From JABGPL01 sp964387885 (GTDB lineage Bacteria > Electryoneota > AABM5-125-24 > Hatepunaeales > Hatepunaeaceae), in the NCBI GenBank assembly GCA_964387885.1, contig CAYLYZ010000012.1, forward strand, positions 1 through 64,000: 64,000 nucleotides of DNA, in the 5' to 3' direction. Under the pieces are notes generated by a model that saw only the letters and a list, made by a program, of their open reading frames with translations, did not search any database and had not been told where the DNA came from. A program made the translations under genes and the position numbers. Positions 1 to 8,902 of the stretch are shown in pieces. Positions within the stretch are counted from its first letter, which is position 1; each line of letters opens with the position of its first letter.

Positions 1-34
1 CAAATGCCATTACTGTTCGACACAAAAGTACTTT

Positions 35-2242
35 TTAACCGGATGAACCATAATTTTTATCTGATCCATTATTTTTTCCCTCAATTGGTTGTAATCTGAA
101 ATACGCGCCTGTTTCTGATTCAAAAGCCTTTAGCTCTAATCCATTTCTGGTGGCAGCTTCACCAGCAATAGCAAGCCCTAGACCTGTTCCCCCTCCGGGC
201 TTTGTAGTAAACTCAGGTTCAAAGATTACTTCGGTTTCAATGAGGTTTGTTTCTATACCTGGACCAAAGTCCTTATAATCAATGTTTAGCATTTTACCTT
301 TGTCCTCATTTACAAATACTTGAATATGTTTATGTTTAGAATTTTTGTTCAACATCCAGAATTGACTATTATCAATAAGGTTAAGTATTATTATCTGAAT
401 ATCCTGTTCCCAACCGTAAAGTTTCAGGGAGGGATTGCAATCTATTTCAAATGAAATGCCCTTTTCTTTAAACTCATGTTCGAACACACTAAATGAATTA
501 TTTAATTCATCTGATAATAAGAACTCCTTCTTACTGGTTCGTTTTTTTGCAGCAAGTGGATCAAGTCTGCTGAAAAGGTCTACAAATGCTTTCGCATTTC
601 GACCAATTCCTCCGGTTATAGAAATGATGTCGTCAAGAGTTTCACGTTCATATTTATCGATAATTTTCTCAATCCAATATTCCAGGTTTGGTATCTGATT
701 CTTAAAGACATTAAGTGGTCTGCGACCTTCATGGAGAACTACATTAATGATCTTGCCCAATGTCGCTTGCCCCTGATAGACTGCTACCGCCTTTCTGATA
801 TCCTCGGCAATGAGGTTGTTTTCATCTTCTTTCTTACTCAGTATTGTAATTATTTCATCAACGGTCTTTCTATCAACTTGTTTACTCAAAAGTTTTGATT
901 TGATGCCCTTCTTTATTTCATCAAACTGGAAGAGCTTCTCGAGTTCCCGCTCAACTTTTAAAGCAGATCTGCTAAGTCCTTCACTTCGCCTGAACTGAAA
1001 TCGTCTGTCCTCAAGTTTATTAATTACTTCTAAGGTGATTTCCTTTAGTTTTAAAAAAGAGTGATTTTCGCGAAGACCATCACGAGCACTTTTTTCTTCA
1101 AGATTTGACAGCTCCTCAGATTGGATATGAACATATCCAATAGCTTGATTACTCCCGATCTTCTTGGATGGATTTTGAACTCTTTGTTTATTTAGCTCCA
1201 ACCAATCAAAATCAGGATCACCAAGTGGTCTTATTCTAAATCCATTTCGATATACTCCAATACCATTTGATGTGTTTAATAATTGTCTTGCTTCTAATTT
1301 ACCTACGTAATTTCCTGCTAAATCGGTTAATCCTCTACCAATTAATTGCTCAATTGCTACTGCCTCACGGTCATATACTCTAATATCCAATATCAATTCT
1401 CCACATTTTGTGGGTTTTAAAGATAATTGTATGTTTTCTGTTATCGTATTACGTGCTTTTTGGTTGATATAAGTTAGGTTACCAGAACCATTTTGGTCAA
1501 CTTTTCCGTGAATTCTGTAATCAAATAGGTCAATGATGGGATAGGGTTCTATTTTCAATGAAATATCTTTTCCTTCGTTATAGTCAAAGCCTTTGAAGCA
1601 TAGATTTATATCAAATTGATCATTAGTAACTCCTCCAGTTAGTTCTTTAGGTACTGGAGGTATTAGCTTTTTCAATTCGAACTTAAGTTTTTTATATTGC
1701 TTTTGAGTCCAACCTGACAAATGTTTACTATCTCCATTAATTGTCAGGCGAGTACCGCTTTGGCACTCCGTTAGTTTGGTCTCGACAAGTACATCTACAT
1801 TGTCAAGATACTCTTCTTTGCTGAATTGATCCCATTCAATATATACAGTTGTCTTTTCTCCCTCCTTATTTACTGTTTCCAATAAGAGGTCGTTTCCTAG
1901 AATAGAAGCTGCATACCGTCCCACTCCTTTCCGACCTTGCATTCTTCGACCATAGGGGCTCAATCTTCTCTTCTGTTTATCATCAGTAGATGGGACCAAC
2001 CATTTATTTATAACTGTCTCCCTGGACATACCATGTCCAGAATCCTCAATTATTATTGAAAGGCTTATTGGATCTAAGGATAAAGAAAATGTTATTTCAA
2101 CACTTTTAGAATCAGCATCATAAGCATTCTTTACCAGTTCTACAACCGCAGCATATTGGTCTTGAATCAGATCCCGTCCGATTGTAAAAAGGTGACGACC
2201 AGCTGGTCTTATCTTATATACACCACTTTCCTCCATCACCAT
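35..2242 (-). CDS. Double-GHKL ATPase with histidine-kinase-like core, partner of the adjacent cytosine methyltransferase
   Basis: 735 aa. Residues 1-200 form an Hsp90/MutL-type GHKL domain: N box ELVKNAYDAD (35-44), DSGHGM (67-72) and GRKGVGRYAA (103-112). A helical middle leads to HEGRRPL at 504-510, which resembles the HExRxPL H-box of histidine kinases, with His504 as possible phospho-acceptor. A second kinase-type ATPase follows: Asn625 in NLIDNS, DFGPGI (658-663) and GGGTGLGLAIAG (683-694). No membrane segment or signal peptide is seen, so it should be cytoplasmic. Its ATG overlaps the end of the upstream methyltransferase gene by 7 nt, implying co-expression. GHKL ATPases of the MutL/MORC type are known beside DNA methyltransferases in restriction-modification loci. 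A role in restriction or in signalling to a regulator encoded beyond base 1 is inferred. Domain calls are firm; function is open. Confidence 0.85.
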   Translation of the reverse strand: MVMEESGVYKIRPAGRHLFTIGRDLIQDQYAAVVELVKNAYDADSKSVEITFSLSLDPISLSIIIEDSGHGMSRETVINKWLVPSTDDKQKRRLSPYGRRMQGRKGVGRYAASILGNDLLLETVNKEGEKTTVYIEWDQFSKEEYLDNVDVLVETKLTECQSGTRLTINGDSKHLSGWTQKQYKKLKFELKKLIPPVPKELTGGVTNDQFDINLCFKGFDYNEGKDISLKIEPYPIIDLFDYRIHGKVDQNGSGNLTYINQKARNTITENIQLSLKPTKCGELILDIRVYDREAVAIEQLIGRGLTDLAGNYVGKLEARQLLNTSNGIGVYRNGFRIRPLGDPDFDWLELNKQRVQNPSKKIGSNQAIGYVHIQSEELSNLEEKSARDGLRENHSFLKLKEITLEVINKLEDRRFQFRRSEGLSRSALKVERELEKLFQFDEIKKGIKSKLLSKQVDRKTVDEIITILSKKEDENNLIAEDIRKAVAVYQGQATLGKIINVVLHEGRRPLNVFKNQIPNLEYWIEKIIDKYERETLDDIISITGGIGRNAKAFVDLFSRLDPLAAKKRTSKKEFLLSDELNNSFSVFEHEFKEKGISFEIDCNPSLKLYGWEQDIQIIILNLIDNSQFWMLNKNSKHKHIQVFVNEDKGKMLNIDYKDFGPGIETNLIETEVIFEPEFTTKPGGGTGLGLAIAGEAATRNGLELKAFESETGAYFRLQPIEGKNNGSDKNYGSSG

Positions 2243-3495
2243 ACCTCTATCATTTTTTCAGCCACCCTTTGAGCGAGTAAAACTGGAACTGCATTTCCGA
2301 TCTGGAAAAATGCATGCGTTCGTGAAGGTTTCCCGTTTTCGCTCTCAAAATAGTAATCATCCGGAAAAGTCTGCAATCGTGCTGCCTCACGGGGAGTTAG
2401 CGAACGGTTCTGATTAATATCCGGGTGGATGTAATAATGTCCATCCTTGGAAATGTGAGCAACCACTGTGTGTGAGGACTGCAGATCTTTACCTACAACT
2501 TTAAAACGATCCAAAAACGATGAGCGGTTTCTATGAGTTTTTAGTTCCTCAGGTAAATCGTTATAGTCTAATCGTTCCTGATTCTTGTTCCATTTATTGA
2601 CTGCAATTCGGTAAATCTCTTTATCTCTTTCATTGTGAGGTCGAGCCTGATGCCATGTAACAGGCTCACCATTTGTTCTTAACATCGCGTTTCTCAAATA
2701 GGAATTAGTATTTCCATTCATTTCACAAGGTGAATCTGATCCCTCACCTGCCTGCAGATTTGGCAAATCGTCCAAAACATCCTTCACTTTTGCTTTTAGA
2801 TTCCAGGTTTTGGGTTCAGGATAATAACCAGAAATGTCTGTTTGTCTACCAACAAGGATAATACGTTTTCTTTTTTGAAGTACGCCATAATCAAATGCGT
2901 TAAGTACTTTATACTCCGTAATATATCCGGCAGTTTTGAATAAATTCCGCATATGATCCAGATAAGATTTATCATGGTTGATTTTCGCTGATAACAAACC
3001 AGAAACATTTTCAAACACGAAGTACCTGGGTTTGTATCTATTGAGGAATTTTGCATAAAAGGTATAGAGGTAGTTGCGCTTATCTCCTCTCATACCATTT
3101 TTATCTCTGGAACGTCCGACAAGAGAATATGTCTGACAGGGAGGACCTCCTATAATGAGATCAAGTGATTTGCCCCCCAGCAATTGGTCAATTCGGTCAA
3201 ATATCCCGGACAATGTTCTTTGACTGATTTCCTCATTTATTACCGATGATATTTCCGATTTTGGTACAAGTTGGTACAATTCATATCTGGGGATCCTTTT
3301 ATACAGGTAATCATAATACTTGTCAACCAGATCATTGTTTCTCAACCAATAATATGCCATACGGGTTTTTAACGTATTGCAGGCTGCCTTGTTGACTTCA
3401 ACATGTGCAAGCGGATGAAAACCTGCTCTGACAAATCCTTCTGACAAGCCTCCTGCACCTGCAAAAAGGTCAAGGAATTTAAGGTCTTTTTCCAC
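2236..3495 (-). CDS. C5-cytosine DNA methyltransferase (Dcm/M.HpaII type)
   Basis: 419 aa, complete. Transfers a methyl group from S-adenosylmethionine to cytosine C5 in a specific duplex site. The motifs appear in family order: motif I FAGAGG (11-16), motif IV GGPPCQ with catalytic Cys120, motif VI ENV (162-164), motif VIII QKRKR (207-211), then a target-recognition region, motif IX RSLTPREAARLQTF and motif X QIGNAVP near the C-terminus. It is the first gene of a minus-strand unit and overlaps the GHKL ATPase gene. No restriction endonuclease gene is visible. Either the ATPase or a gene beyond the left edge supplies the effector, or the enzyme is solitary. The recognition site cannot be predicted from sequence alone. 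Confidence 0.95.
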   Translation of the reverse strand: MEKDLKFLDLFAGAGGLSEGFVRAGFHPLAHVEVNKAACNTLKTRMAYYWLRNNDLVDKYYDYLYKRIPRYELYQLVPKSEISSVINEEISQRTLSGIFDRIDQLLGGKSLDLIIGGPPCQTYSLVGRSRDKNGMRGDKRNYLYTFYAKFLNRYKPRYFVFENVSGLLSAKINHDKSYLDHMRNLFKTAGYITEYKVLNAFDYGVLQKRKRIILVGRQTDISGYYPEPKTWNLKAKVKDVLDDLPNLQAGEGSDSPCEMNGNTNSYLRNAMLRTNGEPVTWHQARPHNERDKEIYRIAVNKWNKNQERLDYNDLPEELKTHRNRSSFLDRFKVVGKDLQSSHTVVAHISKDGHYYIHPDINQNRSLTPREAARLQTFPDDYYFESENGKPSRTHAFFQIGNAVPVLLAQRVAEKMIEVW

Positions 3496-4032
3496 TGTAT
3501 AATCTCAGTTCCAAAGCTTAAAATTTACTCCAATAAAGGGAATATAAAAAGCAATTCATGACTTTCAAAGGTAATTTTCTGATTTGTATCTCAACTACCG
3601 AAGTTTGTCAAATTGTGAGATAATACTTCCCGGTCTTAGAAACTTTAAATTTGGTGCGCCATATATTACAAAAGTCACATGTGACCTCTCATGGTCCTGA
3701 TTGGATGTACACGACTTTCTTCCTTGATACTATGCAAAGATTCTCTTTAACCTTGTTTCCGTCACATTTCCGTCACTTCCGTCACATTTCCGTCACACCC
3801 TCAATCCCCCACCCACAACCACGTTCCGCCAATAGTGTGACGATGTGACGAAAATTTGTGATATCACCCCTTATTCTCCTGCCCTGAGTTGAAGCTTGCT
3901 TTTTACCAAATAATGTAGTATATTATCAACAAATATGACGCATATACGATTAATCTACATGGAGAGTTCCGATTCTTTCTTATTTCGCGCATTGCGGAAG
4001 CATGGCGAGCGAGTGTCCGGGTTACATTTTTA
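3496..4032. other. Intergenic stretch with CGTCAC iterons upstream of the methyltransferase
   Basis: No credible gene. Bases 3759-3797 hold four direct copies of CGTCAC (3760, 3771, 3780, 3791), spaced 11, 9 and 11 bp. Two inverted copies, GTGACG, lie at 3837 and 3845. The block is about 265-355 bp upstream of the methyltransferase start. It could be a binding array for a regulator, but no function is proven. Confidence 0.5.
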
Positions 4033-4575
4033 CTACATTTTAACTTCAATCTGCGATCTGACCACCCATGCTCCGGGGAATCCTTTGAGGCGGAGTTGCC
4101 TGCATAATGCCATAGCTTCATCCCGCTCTGGGAAATTGCCTGCGCGGACTTTGTACTGAGGTGCTTCATATATCAAGTAAACAGGAACGCTGACCTGGCT
4201 TTCGATGTCGCGTTTTATCGCGAGAGCCATTTTCTGGACGCGTCCGGCGAATATCTGGATACGATATCCCGCAACGATTCTGGTCTCTAAATTTTCAGCT
4301 TCTGTAGAGTCGGGCGTTTCTGTTTCCTCGACTATTGGAACGTATTCCTCAAATTCGAGTTTCGGTTCCTTGACGTAGAAACCCGGGACTTCTGGTTTTA
4401 TTGGCGGTAATTCTTCGGTTTGAGGTGGAGGGAAAATCCAGGTTGAATCGGGTTTTCCCGAATCAGACCTGCGATTTGAGTCATCCCTGAATCCATTGCC
4501 TTCATAGGAGGAACCGCAGCCGGAGAAACCGATGATAATCGCAAAGATGAGTATTTTGTAAAGAATTCTATGCAT
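4033..4575 (-). CDS. SPOR-domain lipoprotein
   Basis: 180 aa from the ATG at 4575. A longer in-frame start exists at 4623, but the later one puts a hydrophobic signal directly at the N-terminus, ending in the lipobox-like GFSGC, so the protein is probably lipid-anchored. A proline- and acid-rich linker follows. The last 75 or so residues form a SPOR domain: GYRIQIFAG, a helix rich in Lys and Ala, YKVRAGNF, then alternating charged residues to the end. SPOR domains bind peptidoglycan stripped of stem peptides, usually at division sites or the envelope. The gene stands alone, followed upstream by a small inverted-repeat element. Confidence 0.85.
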   Translation of the reverse strand: MHRILYKILIFAIIIGFSGCGSSYEGNGFRDDSNRRSDSGKPDSTWIFPPPQTEELPPIKPEVPGFYVKEPKLEFEEYVPIVEETETPDSTEAENLETRIVAGYRIQIFAGRVQKMALAIKRDIESQVSVPVYLIYEAPQYKVRAGNFPERDEAMALCRQLRLKGFPGAWVVRSQIEVKM

Positions 4576-4676
4576 GATTGTAAATATAGAAATTGCCTTG
4601 TATTTAATCAAGAAATCTAACACAGGTTTTATTGTGAATAGTCAGAAATGGTGAATGTCACATTTTTTGAAAGTTT

Positions 4677-4759
4677 CGTCATTGCGAGCATAGCGAAGCA
4701 ATCTCTTTTGTGATCCATGCCTAATAGATCGCTTTGTCTCTTTGATCCTCGCGATGACG
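4677..4759. repeat. 83-bp MITE-like element with terminal inverted repeats
   Basis: Begins CGTCATTGCGAG and ends CTCGCGATGACG, a 12-bp terminal inverted repeat with one mismatch. It contains no ORF. A related half-element, with its end in inverted orientation (GCAATGACG preceded by GAGATTGCTTC), is at 32177-32205, so this is a dispersed family. It sits between the SPOR gene and the glycosyltransferase gene. Confidence 0.6.
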
Positions 4760-4788
4760 TTTATTCTTCATGTAAAATTAAATGGTTA

Positions 4789-5991
4789 TCATAGCCATAT
4801 AGCAATCAGAATGGGAAAACACCATGCAACCGCCTGAGTAGTTACAGATATCTTTAACCGCTCCATTCCAAGGGCTGTGAGGAATGCCAGGGCGGGAAAT
4901 ACGGGCATAAATAATCTGAACTCAACCTGGAAAGAGAAAAAGCTCCAGTAGATAAAACCTCCCGCTACTGTCAGGACTGCTGCAACAAACATCGTTCCCT
5001 TCGGACGCTCGTAAAGCGACTGGAGTGTCCCGAGCAGAGTCATTGAACCCCAGAACAACAGCCAGGAAATGGTGATGATTTTCTCAAGTGTAGATCCCCA
5101 GAGCTCTATGAATGGTTGAGGAATAGTCCTCAGGAAAATTAATGTGGCTTTTATCGGGTGGAAAAAGGCTCCACCAACGACTCCAACAGCTTGCTTGGGT
5201 TGATACTGCGCCTGCATTTCAACACCATGACCGGGGAAAAGGTGCCCGTAGTTCTGCTGGCTCCAGATTGCGAGGGGTATCAGCATTATACATGCAAAAA
5301 TTGCAATTCGTGTCCTGGTCAACCACTGAGCCCCGGGCCTTGTTTTCGGATCTGCAGCGAACCATATAAGCGGGTACAGCAAAATTCCCGATAGTTTCGC
5401 ATAAACCGAAAGTGCCAGGAAAAAACCAGTCAGAACCTGTCGCATGAGAGTCTGATCTCCACATCGGCTGCGGACGATCTGATACATTGCAAGGGATGCT
5501 ATGCACGTCAGAAGCGCGTCATTTGTCACGAGTGTTGTGAATACTGCTGCATTGGGAGCCATCAGCATGGCAGCGAGTACACTTACTGCGACTATTTGAC
5601 TGCGGGTAAATGTCAATGCCATCAAATAGGCGAAATAAGCTGCGAGTAGTCCAAACGCAACAGACATAAGTCTTGCGCCATACAATCCCCAACCGGAATG
5701 GATAAGTTCGCATAATTTATATAACGGAGCAGAAAGTATATAGTAGAGCGGAGTCTGACCGAACTGGCCGTTTATGTGGTCTATACTGTCGACACCGGTT
5801 GCCTTATAAACCGGGATATTCAGCTCGCTTGCAACGTAATCGATATAATGGAGATGCAGAGGTTCATCGTTGTAACTCGGAAGAGTCTGGATTTCCGGAT
5901 ACTTCGGAATTAAGATCAGTAATAGCAGACGGAAAACGACACCTGCGATAATCAGTCCGGTAACGATTCTGCGGTCAAGTCGGGTTTTCAC
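4789..5991 (-). CDS. GT39/ArnT-like membrane glycosyltransferase
   Basis: 400 aa integral membrane protein with roughly ten hydrophobic helices. The first lumenal loop carries YNDEPLHLHYI; acidic residues in this loop are the catalytic site of the PMT/ArnT (GT-C fold) family, which transfers sugars from polyprenyl-phosphate donors. The family usually has 450-600 residues, so this is a short member without a large C-terminal periplasmic domain. It is the last gene of a four-gene minus-strand set; its ATG overlaps the methyltransferase stop by 4 nt. The sugar acceptor is unknown; envelope glycan or lipid modification is inferred from the neighbours. Confidence 0.8.
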   Translation of the reverse strand: MKTRLDRRIVTGLIIAGVVFRLLLLILIPKYPEIQTLPSYNDEPLHLHYIDYVASELNIPVYKATGVDSIDHINGQFGQTPLYYILSAPLYKLCELIHSGWGLYGARLMSVAFGLLAAYFAYLMALTFTRSQIVAVSVLAAMLMAPNAAVFTTLVTNDALLTCIASLAMYQIVRSRCGDQTLMRQVLTGFFLALSVYAKLSGILLYPLIWFAADPKTRPGAQWLTRTRIAIFACIMLIPLAIWSQQNYGHLFPGHGVEMQAQYQPKQAVGVVGGAFFHPIKATLIFLRTIPQPFIELWGSTLEKIITISWLLFWGSMTLLGTLQSLYERPKGTMFVAAVLTVAGGFIYWSFFSFQVEFRLFMPVFPALAFLTALGMERLKISVTTQAVAWCFPILIAIWL

Positions 5992-6719
5992 AATGCCCGT
6001 CCTTTGGGTGTTTCGAGATCAGCATTAAGAAGCAGAATATCGCCTGAATACATATAATTACCCGGAGGATTCCTGTATTTAATACACTCCGCATCCGGAA
6101 TACCGACAATGCGAATTAATTCCTGCTCGTCGCTGAAGAAATGTAAATGATAATCTTCTGTATAAGGCAAATATTCCTGACATGGGACGAGGATTATCAA
6201 CCTTTTTGATGCAACTCGTTTTAGTTCTGATACAGATTTTTCGAGATCACGAACATGCTCAAGGGTGTGTGCGGATACAACTACTTCAAATGAGTTGTCA
6301 GTAAATGGTAATTCTTCTATGAATGACCCGATATAGACCGATTTGACTCCGAGGCGTTTACGAGCATGATTTAATGCAACATGCGAGATGTCAATTCCGG
6401 TACAGAACTCAGCGAGATGGGCTAATCCCTCCAGAAGATAACCATCACCGCAACCTGCGTCGAGTAGTGATTTGCAATTGCCTGTCAGATCAGATATCCT
6501 TGTGATATCCTGGGGTGCAAGATCCTGCTTTGACCAGTTTTCCCATGATTTATCGTATGTATAAATCCAGGTTTTGCGGTCAGCTCTACCCGCTTTCTTT
6601 TTCCAGTCTATTTCAAACCAGTCTCCGACACGATGTTTGATTCTGTAGCGGGAAATTATCCTGTTGTATAAGTAGTGAAGTTTCTTTTTAAGTCCCATGA
6701 AGCTCATCATAATATTCAC
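5988..6719 (-). CDS. Class I SAM-dependent methyltransferase
   Basis: 243 aa. The central Rossmann fold shows motif I LLDAGCGDGYLLEG, an acidic strand end GIDIS, and the post-I region VVVSAHTLEHVRD typical of Methyltransf_11 enzymes. A C-terminal TEDYHLHFFS segment resembles methyltransferases in polysaccharide clusters. The gap from the upstream FemAB-like gene is only 2 nt, and it overlaps the glycosyltransferase by 4 nt, so the set is translationally coupled. The substrate is unknown; a sugar or lipid intermediate is the likely target by context. Confidence 0.85.
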   Translation of the reverse strand: MNIMMSFMGLKKKLHYLYNRIISRYRIKHRVGDWFEIDWKKKAGRADRKTWIYTYDKSWENWSKQDLAPQDITRISDLTGNCKSLLDAGCGDGYLLEGLAHLAEFCTGIDISHVALNHARKRLGVKSVYIGSFIEELPFTDNSFEVVVSAHTLEHVRDLEKSVSELKRVASKRLIILVPCQEYLPYTEDYHLHFFSDEQELIRIVGIPDAECIKYRNPPGNYMYSGDILLLNADLETPKGRAL

Positions 6720-6721
6720 AA

Positions 6722-7738
6722 TCAGGGTTCAAGGTTTTTCTGATATGTCTGCCGTAAGAAATGATGGGCATTGAAATTTTCTTTGAACCGGAGTAATCCC
6801 CAGGTGGGATCACTATCAATCGATGAAATGCCAAAATCAAAATACCGGTATCCCTTACTTCTCGCCCATAAGATCGAATGGTAGGTCAGGAAAGGGACAG
6901 GTCGCAATTTTTGAAACGGTTCCTGATGAGCCATGTAAAACTCAAGAACAGTGTGACGATTACAGCCGAAATTCCAGATAAGAGAAATTATCTTCCCCTC
7001 GTATTCGACAACCGCCATCATAAGATGTTCAGGGATGAGGTTGTGTAATAATTCAATTTCATCGCGATTATGCGCCGGTGTTACTCCAAGCCCGGTTCTA
7101 TTTTCAACGAGGATTTCCCAAAATCTGTCAAACTCCTCTTGAGTCGGGTTTTCTATCTCTCGAAATTTTAAGCCGATTTTTTCAGCTCTTCGAAATGCAT
7201 TTCTGGTTTTGTTTACGAATGAATTGAGCAATTCACTTTCCGGGACATCGAGTCGAACTCCCTGTGTGAGTTCACTGCGAATGACCTTAAATCCTTTTCT
7301 TTGAAGGGCAAAATCGAGCTGCTGCTCGGGAAATTCATTATATATAACCGGTGGAGGAGTTAACCGGATTTGATTTACTCCAATAGATCTGGCGTATTCT
7401 ACCATTGCATCCAGCAGCGATTCAAGATGATGATATCTCAATTTGGATGACCAAACCGGGCCTCCATAGGAAGCTCCGGGATGGGAAATCCATGTCTTTT
7501 TACCTTTTTCATCTTCCGAAATCACCGCAGGTAGTATTCCAACTAAGTTACCATTCCTGCGGAACGTCACATGATGTGTTTTGAATCTGTCCTGAGGGTG
7601 ATAGGAGAGAAAACGGAGTGAATTGAATACTGTTCCGTTGATTGCATCATGCCAGAAATCTTCCCATTCTTCAGGAATAATAACGGGATCTGCAATAACG
7701 GGATGCTGTATTGTAAATGAGTTTGATTTTCCGGTCAA
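6722..7738 (-). CDS. FemAB/GNAT-like acyltransferase
   Basis: 338 aa, soluble. The pattern fits the FemAB-like GNAT family found in exopolysaccharide clusters: an N-terminal half with FNSLRFLSYH and SHPGASYGGPVW, and a C-terminal GNAT half with TRNAFRRAEKIGL, then FYMAHQEPFQKLRPVPFL and a final FDFGIS strand. Members move an acyl or aminoacyl group onto a sugar, lipid or peptidoglycan precursor. It overlaps the dehydrogenase gene upstream by 4 nt. Acceptor and donor cannot be read from the sequence. Confidence 0.8.
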   Translation of the reverse strand: MTGKSNSFTIQHPVIADPVIIPEEWEDFWHDAINGTVFNSLRFLSYHPQDRFKTHHVTFRRNGNLVGILPAVISEDEKGKKTWISHPGASYGGPVWSSKLRYHHLESLLDAMVEYARSIGVNQIRLTPPPVIYNEFPEQQLDFALQRKGFKVIRSELTQGVRLDVPESELLNSFVNKTRNAFRRAEKIGLKFREIENPTQEEFDRFWEILVENRTGLGVTPAHNRDEIELLHNLIPEHLMMAVVEYEGKIISLIWNFGCNRHTVLEFYMAHQEPFQKLRPVPFLTYHSILWARSKGYRYFDFGISSIDSDPTWGLLRFKENFNAHHFLRQTYQKNLEP

Positions 7739-8694
7739 GATTTGGGTAACCTGAATAATACTTTAATCACATCCGGATCTTGAGCTTTTTCAAATGCTGC
7801 TTCCCAGTCACTAAGATCGAATTCTTCATCAACCATATCATCAACCTTTAATCCTGTTTTCAGCGCGGTGATTGCCGGTTTGAACGGTCCGCAGCGTGAG
7901 CCAATTAGGGTTATTTCATAAATCACAAATGGAGCGGGATTGAACTTTATTTTTGATGCATAGGTGCTCTTCAGGACTATTGTTCCACGAGGTTCAATGG
8001 CTTTTAATGCGGTTCGCAGCCCTAGCGGAGATCCGGATGCTTCGATGATTAGCGGATATTTCTGACCGGGAGGTGAAGTATTTAGATACCCCTTTGAAAT
8101 GTATCCTTTCATTCTCCGCACTTTGCTCTCAGTGCGGCCCACAACCTCAACAAGGCAGAAGTTCTGAGTCATTACCCTGGCGATCAGGTGAGCCAGTTTC
8201 CCATCACCTATAAGCAGTATTGGAGTGGAGGGTTTGAGATGAACCTGCTCAAATATCTCACAAGCTGCTGCCAGGGGTTCAGTCAAAACAGCAGTAGAAT
8301 TATTGATTTCGTCAGGAACAGTGTGCAGATTCCACGAGGGTAGTGTTAAATATTCAGCAAAAGCTCCATCTCGCCCGGAGATTCCCAGCACATCCCGGTT
8401 CGGGCAGTGTCGAGGTAAACCATTCCGACATGTATCACAATGACCGCATGCGGAATTAATCTCGCCGACCACACGTCTCCCAATGAGTCCCGGTATTGCG
8501 TCACACTCTTCAACGACTCCTACAAATTCATGCCCGAGAGTTCCCTGAAATTTCATATAACCCTTGATAATCTCAATGTCTGTTGCACAGATTCCAGCAG
8601 TTTCTACACGAATCAGGGCTTCGTTTTCATTGCATTCAGGTTTTGGGACATCGGCCAATTCTAACTGGCTGTTTTTAACTCTTAGTGCTTGCAT
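7735..8694 (-). CDS. Zinc-dependent MDR-family dehydrogenase
   Basis: 319 aa. Medium-chain dehydrogenase fold. GICATDIE carries the catalytic-zinc Cys, GHEFVG the next ligand region, and a four-Cys structural zinc site is seen in CGHCDTCRNGLPRHC. The cofactor domain has LLIGDGKLAHLIARV, a variant of the usual GxGxxG loop. It is about 20-30 residues shorter than typical alcohol or threonine dehydrogenases. First gene of the four-gene set; a purine-rich AGGAGAG lies about 12 nt before the ATG. It probably oxidises a sugar alcohol or similar intermediate, though the substrate is not evident. Confidence 0.85.
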   Translation of the reverse strand: MQALRVKNSQLELADVPKPECNENEALIRVETAGICATDIEIIKGYMKFQGTLGHEFVGVVEECDAIPGLIGRRVVGEINSACGHCDTCRNGLPRHCPNRDVLGISGRDGAFAEYLTLPSWNLHTVPDEINNSTAVLTEPLAAACEIFEQVHLKPSTPILLIGDGKLAHLIARVMTQNFCLVEVVGRTESKVRRMKGYISKGYLNTSPPGQKYPLIIEASGSPLGLRTALKAIEPRGTIVLKSTYASKIKFNPAPFVIYEITLIGSRCGPFKPAITALKTGLKVDDMVDEEFDLSDWEAAFEKAQDPDVIKVLFRLPKS

Positions 8695-8835
8695 TCTTAG
8701 TCAGACTCTCCTTTCAAATCGAGTAGCACATGCCTCCTTGCTTGTGAAAGGTACACTTATTAACGCAGACTTGCATGTGAAATGTACTGCGTATTAAGGC
8801 AGGCGGGGATGCCTATGCTACTGAACAAAATACAA

Positions 8836-8869
8836 AATACAACCCAGACATCGATGTCTGGGTTGTATT
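8836..8869. terminator. 34-bp perfect palindrome, probable terminator
   Basis: A perfect palindrome centred on TCGA, with arms containing AACCCAGACA and TGTCTGGGTT and no unpaired loop. It lies just downstream of the porin-like gene on the minus strand and is followed on that strand by a T-rich tract (TTTTGTATTTTG). The remainder of the 8695-8902 gap holds GGATGCCTATG-type palindromic debris. Confidence 0.6.
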
Positions 8870-8902
8870 GTATTTATTCTACTAACTCTAATTCAAAGTG
8901 GA

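Noticed and set aside
1..23. Possible start of a third gene in the methyltransferase unit (GTG at 23 on the minus strand)
   Set aside because: Only seven codons are visible and there is no clear ribosome site, so it cannot be supported as a feature.
3651..3848. 65-aa open frame on the + strand
   Set aside because: It runs through the CGTCAC iterons, has no ribosome site and no coding character.
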